64,000 nt of DNA from positions 1-64,000 of the forward strand of contig NZ_JARZAI010000004.1 of NCBI RefSeq assembly GCF_029893355.1, in the 5' to 3' direction. The stretch comes from Kitasatospora sp. MAA4. GTDB taxonomy: Bacteria; Actinomycetota; Actinomycetes; Streptomycetales; Streptomycetaceae. The position numbers and the translations under genes are program-made. The notes beneath the pieces are model-generated. The model saw only the letters and a list, made by a program, of their open reading frames with translations. It made no database searches and was not told where the DNA came from. Positions 61,898 through 64,000 of the stretch are shown piece after piece. The first letter of the stretch is position 1; the number at the start of each line of letters is the position of its first letter.

Positions 61898-62476
61898 GTG
61901 ACCCCCTTCCAGCCGCCGCGCCCGCTGACCGCCGAGGCCGCCCGCGACCTCCACCAGATGCTCCGAGCCGAGATCGCACCCGGGATGAGCGGGCGGGAGC
62001 TCGACGACGTCGAGGAGCGCTACGGCTTCCGCTTCGCGGCCGACCACCGGGTCTTCCTCGGCGCCGGGCTCCCGCTGGGCGACCGCTGGCCGAACTGGCG
62101 CGACGGCGATCCGGCCGACCTGCGGGACCGGCTCGGGCGGCCGGTCGAGGGCACCCTCTTCGACGTCGAGTACAACGGCTTCTGGTACCCGCGCTGGGGG
62201 CCGCGGCCGGAGCGCACTGCCGACGCCCTGGCGGTCGCGCGGGCCCGGCTGGCCGACGTCCCCCAGCTCGTCCCCGTCTACGGCCACCGCTATCTGCCGG
62301 GGACCGCCGGGCAGTTCGGGCACCCGGTGCTCTCGGTCCACCAGACGGACATCATCTACTACGGCGCCGACCTCACCGACTACATCCGGCACGAGTTCCT
62401 CGGCCGGCGTGCCGAACTCGACAGCGCACACTCCACCGTGGACTTCTGGACCTACCTGCTCGAAGGCGAGGACTGA
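61898..62476 (+). CDS. SMI1/KNR4-like protein
   Basis: 192 residues. The N-terminal third has the SMI1/KNR4 pattern (MSGRELDDVEERYGFRFAADHRVFLGAGLPLGD, WPNWRDG), followed by a region ending in IIYYGADLTDYIRHEFLG. SMI1/KNR4 proteins often act as immunity proteins for contact toxins, but many are orphans, and no toxin gene is next to this one. GTG start 9 bp after the truncated gene. Confidence 0.72.
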   Translation: MTPFQPPRPLTAEAARDLHQMLRAEIAPGMSGRELDDVEERYGFRFAADHRVFLGAGLPLGDRWPNWRDGDPADLRDRLGRPVEGTLFDVEYNGFWYPRWGPRPERTADALAVARARLADVPQLVPVYGHRYLPGTAGQFGHPVLSVHQTDIIYYGADLTDYIRHEFLGRRAELDSAHSTVDFWTYLLEGED

Positions 62477-62592
62477 GCCATACGGCTTACAGGCAGTGTC
62501 CCGGTCGCGGGCGGCGCGTTGAAACCGACGTTGGTTACTGCGTCGGCGTCGCCCACGAAGGTCCGCGCCGGGCACTGTCGAAAGGATGACTC

Positions 62593-62937
62593 ATGTTCAA
62601 GAAGGCTCTTGCGGGCGCCGGAATCGCCGTCGCCTCGATCGCCGCGCTCTCCGCGCCGGCGATGGCGATCGGTGACACCGACGGCTCCGCGGCCTCCGTG
62701 CAGGGCAACGGCGGGACCAACACCACCGGAACGACGGGCAACCACAGCGCGAACTACCACACCGCCGACAACCTGAACCTCTGCCTGCCGGAGGTGCACC
62801 ACGTGCAGGTCGGCGTGCTCGTCCCGGTGCAGGTGGACGTGCCGGTGCTCAACCAGCAGGGGCACCAGATCTGCAACGTCGGCCAGACCACCCAGGCCAA
62901 CGGCGACGCCGCGCTGCTCTCGCACGCGATCGGCTGA
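62593..62937 (+). CDS. Rodlin-like secreted protein
   Basis: 114 residues. Signal peptide (MFKKALAGAGIAVASIAALSAPAMA), then a polar Gly/Asn/Thr region and a C-terminal part with spacing like rodlins: Cys in NLCLPEV, VQVGVLVPVQVDVPVL, then QICNVGQTTQANGDAALLSH. Rodlins RdlA/B arrange chaplins into the rodlet layer of aerial hyphae and spores. Only one copy here and no chaplin in the window. AAAGGA precedes the ATG. Two terminators follow. The family call is from pattern, not search. Confidence 0.65.
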   Translation: MFKKALAGAGIAVASIAALSAPAMAIGDTDGSAASVQGNGGTNTTGTTGNHSANYHTADNLNLCLPEVHHVQVGVLVPVQVDVPVLNQQGHQICNVGQTTQANGDAALLSHAIG

Positions 62938-62946
62938 CCTGTCGTC

Positions 62947-62966
62947 CGAAGGCCCACCGGCCTTCG
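62947..62966 (+). terminator. Terminator after the rodlin-like gene
   Basis: 8-bp perfect stem CGAAGGCC / GGCCTTCG with a 4-nt loop, 9 bp after the stop. Confidence 0.6.
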
Positions 62967-63013
62967 ACGCGAACGGAGTCGGACCCTGACGTCCGATCCC
63001 GTCCGGTTCACGC

Positions 63014-63041
63014 GGTCCCCGCAGGTTCGCCTGCGGGGACC
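63014..63041. terminator. Strong bidirectional hairpin with TTCG loop
   Basis: 12-bp perfect stem GGTCCCCGCAGG / CCTGCGGGGACC around a TTCG tetraloop, between the convergent rodlin-like and amidase genes. Confidence 0.7.
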
Positions 63042-63122
63042 GTCCGCGTTGCGGGTGCGGTACGTCTCGGTGAAGACCCGGGCCGGCGGGTCGTCCTGAC
63101 CTGTGCCGGGCCCGGGCTCAGG

Positions 63123-64000
63123 TCAGGACGAGGGTTCGAGCGGCGCCGTCCGGGTCCACGGCCGGCGCTGCTCCAGCAGGGCGGCCAGCGCGAGCAGCCG
63201 CTCCTCGCCGCCGGGCGGCGCCACCAGCTGCACGGACAGCGGCACCCGGCGGGTCGGGTGCTCGCCGGCCGGCAGCGCCAGCGCGGGCCAACCGGCCAGG
63301 TTCCAGGGGAAGCTGAACGGCGCGTAGCGGATGTTCGACACCACGTTGGCCGCCCAGCCGCGGGTGTGCCAGCGCTCGGCCGGCGGCGCGCTCTGCGCCA
63401 GGGTCGGCGTGACCAGCACGTCGTAGCGGGAGAAGAACGACTCCAGCAGCTCGTGCCAGCGGTTGCGCTGGGACGGGCGGACCAACCCGGTCCGGGCCAC
63501 CAGGCGCCCGACGGCGGCGTGCCGGCGGGTGCGCGCGTTCAGCAGCCGGGCGTCCAGCGTCGCCGCGTCGGCCGCGGTACCCGCCAGCCAGCGGCCCACG
63601 GTCGCCGGGCCCAGCCAGAGCGGGTACGGCGCCTCGGCCCGCGAGACGACGTGCCCGGCGTCGGTGAGCAGCCGTCCGGTGTCGCGTACGGCTGCGACGT
63701 GCGCCGGGTCGACCGGGATCCCCACCGAGGGGCAGCGCGCCGAGAGCGCGATCCGCAGGCCGTCGGTGCGGTCCGGGGCGGCGGCGGAGTCCGTCCAGCC
63801 GCTCTGGGCCAGCACCCGGTACATCAGCACCGCGTCGGCCGCGCCTGCGGCGATCGGCCCGTTCTCGGCCATCCCGAACCAGCCGTCCACGCCCACGCCG
63901 GAGGGCACCGAGCCGCGGCCGGGCTTCAGGCCGAGCACGCCGCAGTTGGCCGAAGGGATCCGGATCGACCCCATGCCGTCGTTGCCCAGGGCTATCGGCA
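63123..64000 (-). CDS. Amidase, 5' part beyond window edge
   Basis: The C-terminal 290 or so residues of an amidase-signature enzyme, running off the right end. The part seen begins PIALGNDGMGSIRIPSANCG, which holds the nucleophile Ser of the GxxGSIR motif; most homologs have DGGGSIR, so the Met is unusual. The later body (TPTLAQSAPP, FPWNLAGWPALALPAG) is normal. It hydrolyses a carboxamide; substrate unknown. The start lies outside, and the first ATG inside at 63974 is not the true start. Confidence 0.87.
   Translation of the reverse strand, partial: PIALGNDGMGSIRIPSANCGVLGLKPGRGSVPSGVGVDGWFGMAENGPIAAGAADAVLMYRVLAQSGWTDSAAAPDRTDGLRIALSARCPSVGIPVDPAHVAAVRDTGRLLTDAGHVVSRAEAPYPLWLGPATVGRWLAGTAADAATLDARLLNARTRRHAAVGRLVARTGLVRPSQRNRWHELLESFFSRYDVLVTPTLAQSAPPAERWHTRGWAANVVSNIRYAPFSFPWNLAGWPALALPAGEHPTRRVPLSVQLVAPPGGEERLLALAALLEQRRPWTRTAPLEPSS

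Noticed and set aside
61898..62476. Toxin-immunity pair involving the SMI1/KNR4-like gene
   Set aside because: The upstream gene is a truncated secreted protein with a metalloprotease-like motif, not a polymorphic toxin, and no toxin domain lies downstream.
62477..62592. BldN-type promoter before the rodlin-like gene
   Set aside because: GTAAC/CGT-like pieces are present but the spacing could not be matched with confidence.

Overview
The window is about 64 kb of very GC-rich DNA with strong third-position GC, many GTG starts and GGAGG-type ribosome binding sites. Together with a rodlin-like protein, a DasR-type box upstream of a hexosaminidase, an Scr1-type XRE/DUF397 regulator, an ECF42-type sigma factor and an encapsulin/DyP pair, this points to a Streptomyces or Kitasatospora chromosome. 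No tRNA, rRNA, CRISPR array, transposase or phage gene was seen. It reads as ordinary chromosome with accessory islands. All domain and family calls are by eye; no search was run.

Layout. 1-7.7 kb: DUF4232 lipoprotein, pirin, FabF-type ketosynthase, two GNAT acetyltransferases, a PBP4-type DD-carboxypeptidase and an unusual XRE-DUF5753 regulator fused to DUF397. 7.8-13.8 kb: secreted GH20 hexosaminidase behind a dre-like box, D-2-hydroxyacid dehydrogenase, DHA2 efflux pump and a TauD-type dioxygenase. 13.9-17.0 kb: acetate uptake and activation (SatP-like permease plus acetyl-CoA synthetase). 17.0-20.3 kb: small proteins, a 50% proline peptide, a divergent DUF6204-like pair and a DGPF protein coupled to an ECF42-type sigma factor. 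20.3-23.2 kb: orphan CvnA-like sensor kinase and a cold-shock protein.

23.2-32.9 kb is the most unusual stretch. A single-module NRPS (MbtH-A-PCP-reductase) is followed 13 bp later by a leucyl/phenylalanyl-tRNA-protein transferase gene. Divergent from it, a membrane GGDEF-EAL protein is translationally coupled to a FUSC exporter. 32.9-42.0 kb holds a Tat-exported phospholipase C, NlpC/P60 hydrolase, F420-type reductase, SBF transporter with divergent LysR, DppA aminopeptidase, MarR/proline iminopeptidase pair, a TetR regulator and a P-loop kinase.

42.1-49.0 kb is a coupled catabolic operon: permease, glutamine-synthetase-like ligase, class I amidotransferase hydrolase, aldehyde dehydrogenase and SDR. 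It resembles the gamma-glutamylated amine (Puu or GlnA3/GlnA4-like) route. A divergent FadR-type regulator and a 34-bp palindrome lie in its promoter region, and a strong terminator lies at its end. 49.0-56 kb: methyltransferase, YchJ, a three-repeat secreted lectin, gamma-carbonic anhydrase, then the coupled set 6-phosphogluconate dehydrogenase / DyP peroxidase / encapsulin, followed by YceI and a cold-shock-domain protein. 56-64 kb: DUF427, YoaK, SGNH hydrolase behind a TetR-type operator, P-loop kinase, two small membrane proteins divergent from a TetR regulator across an 11-bp-arm palindrome, a 5'-truncated secreted protein, SMI1/KNR4, the rodlin-like protein and an amidase cut by the window edge.
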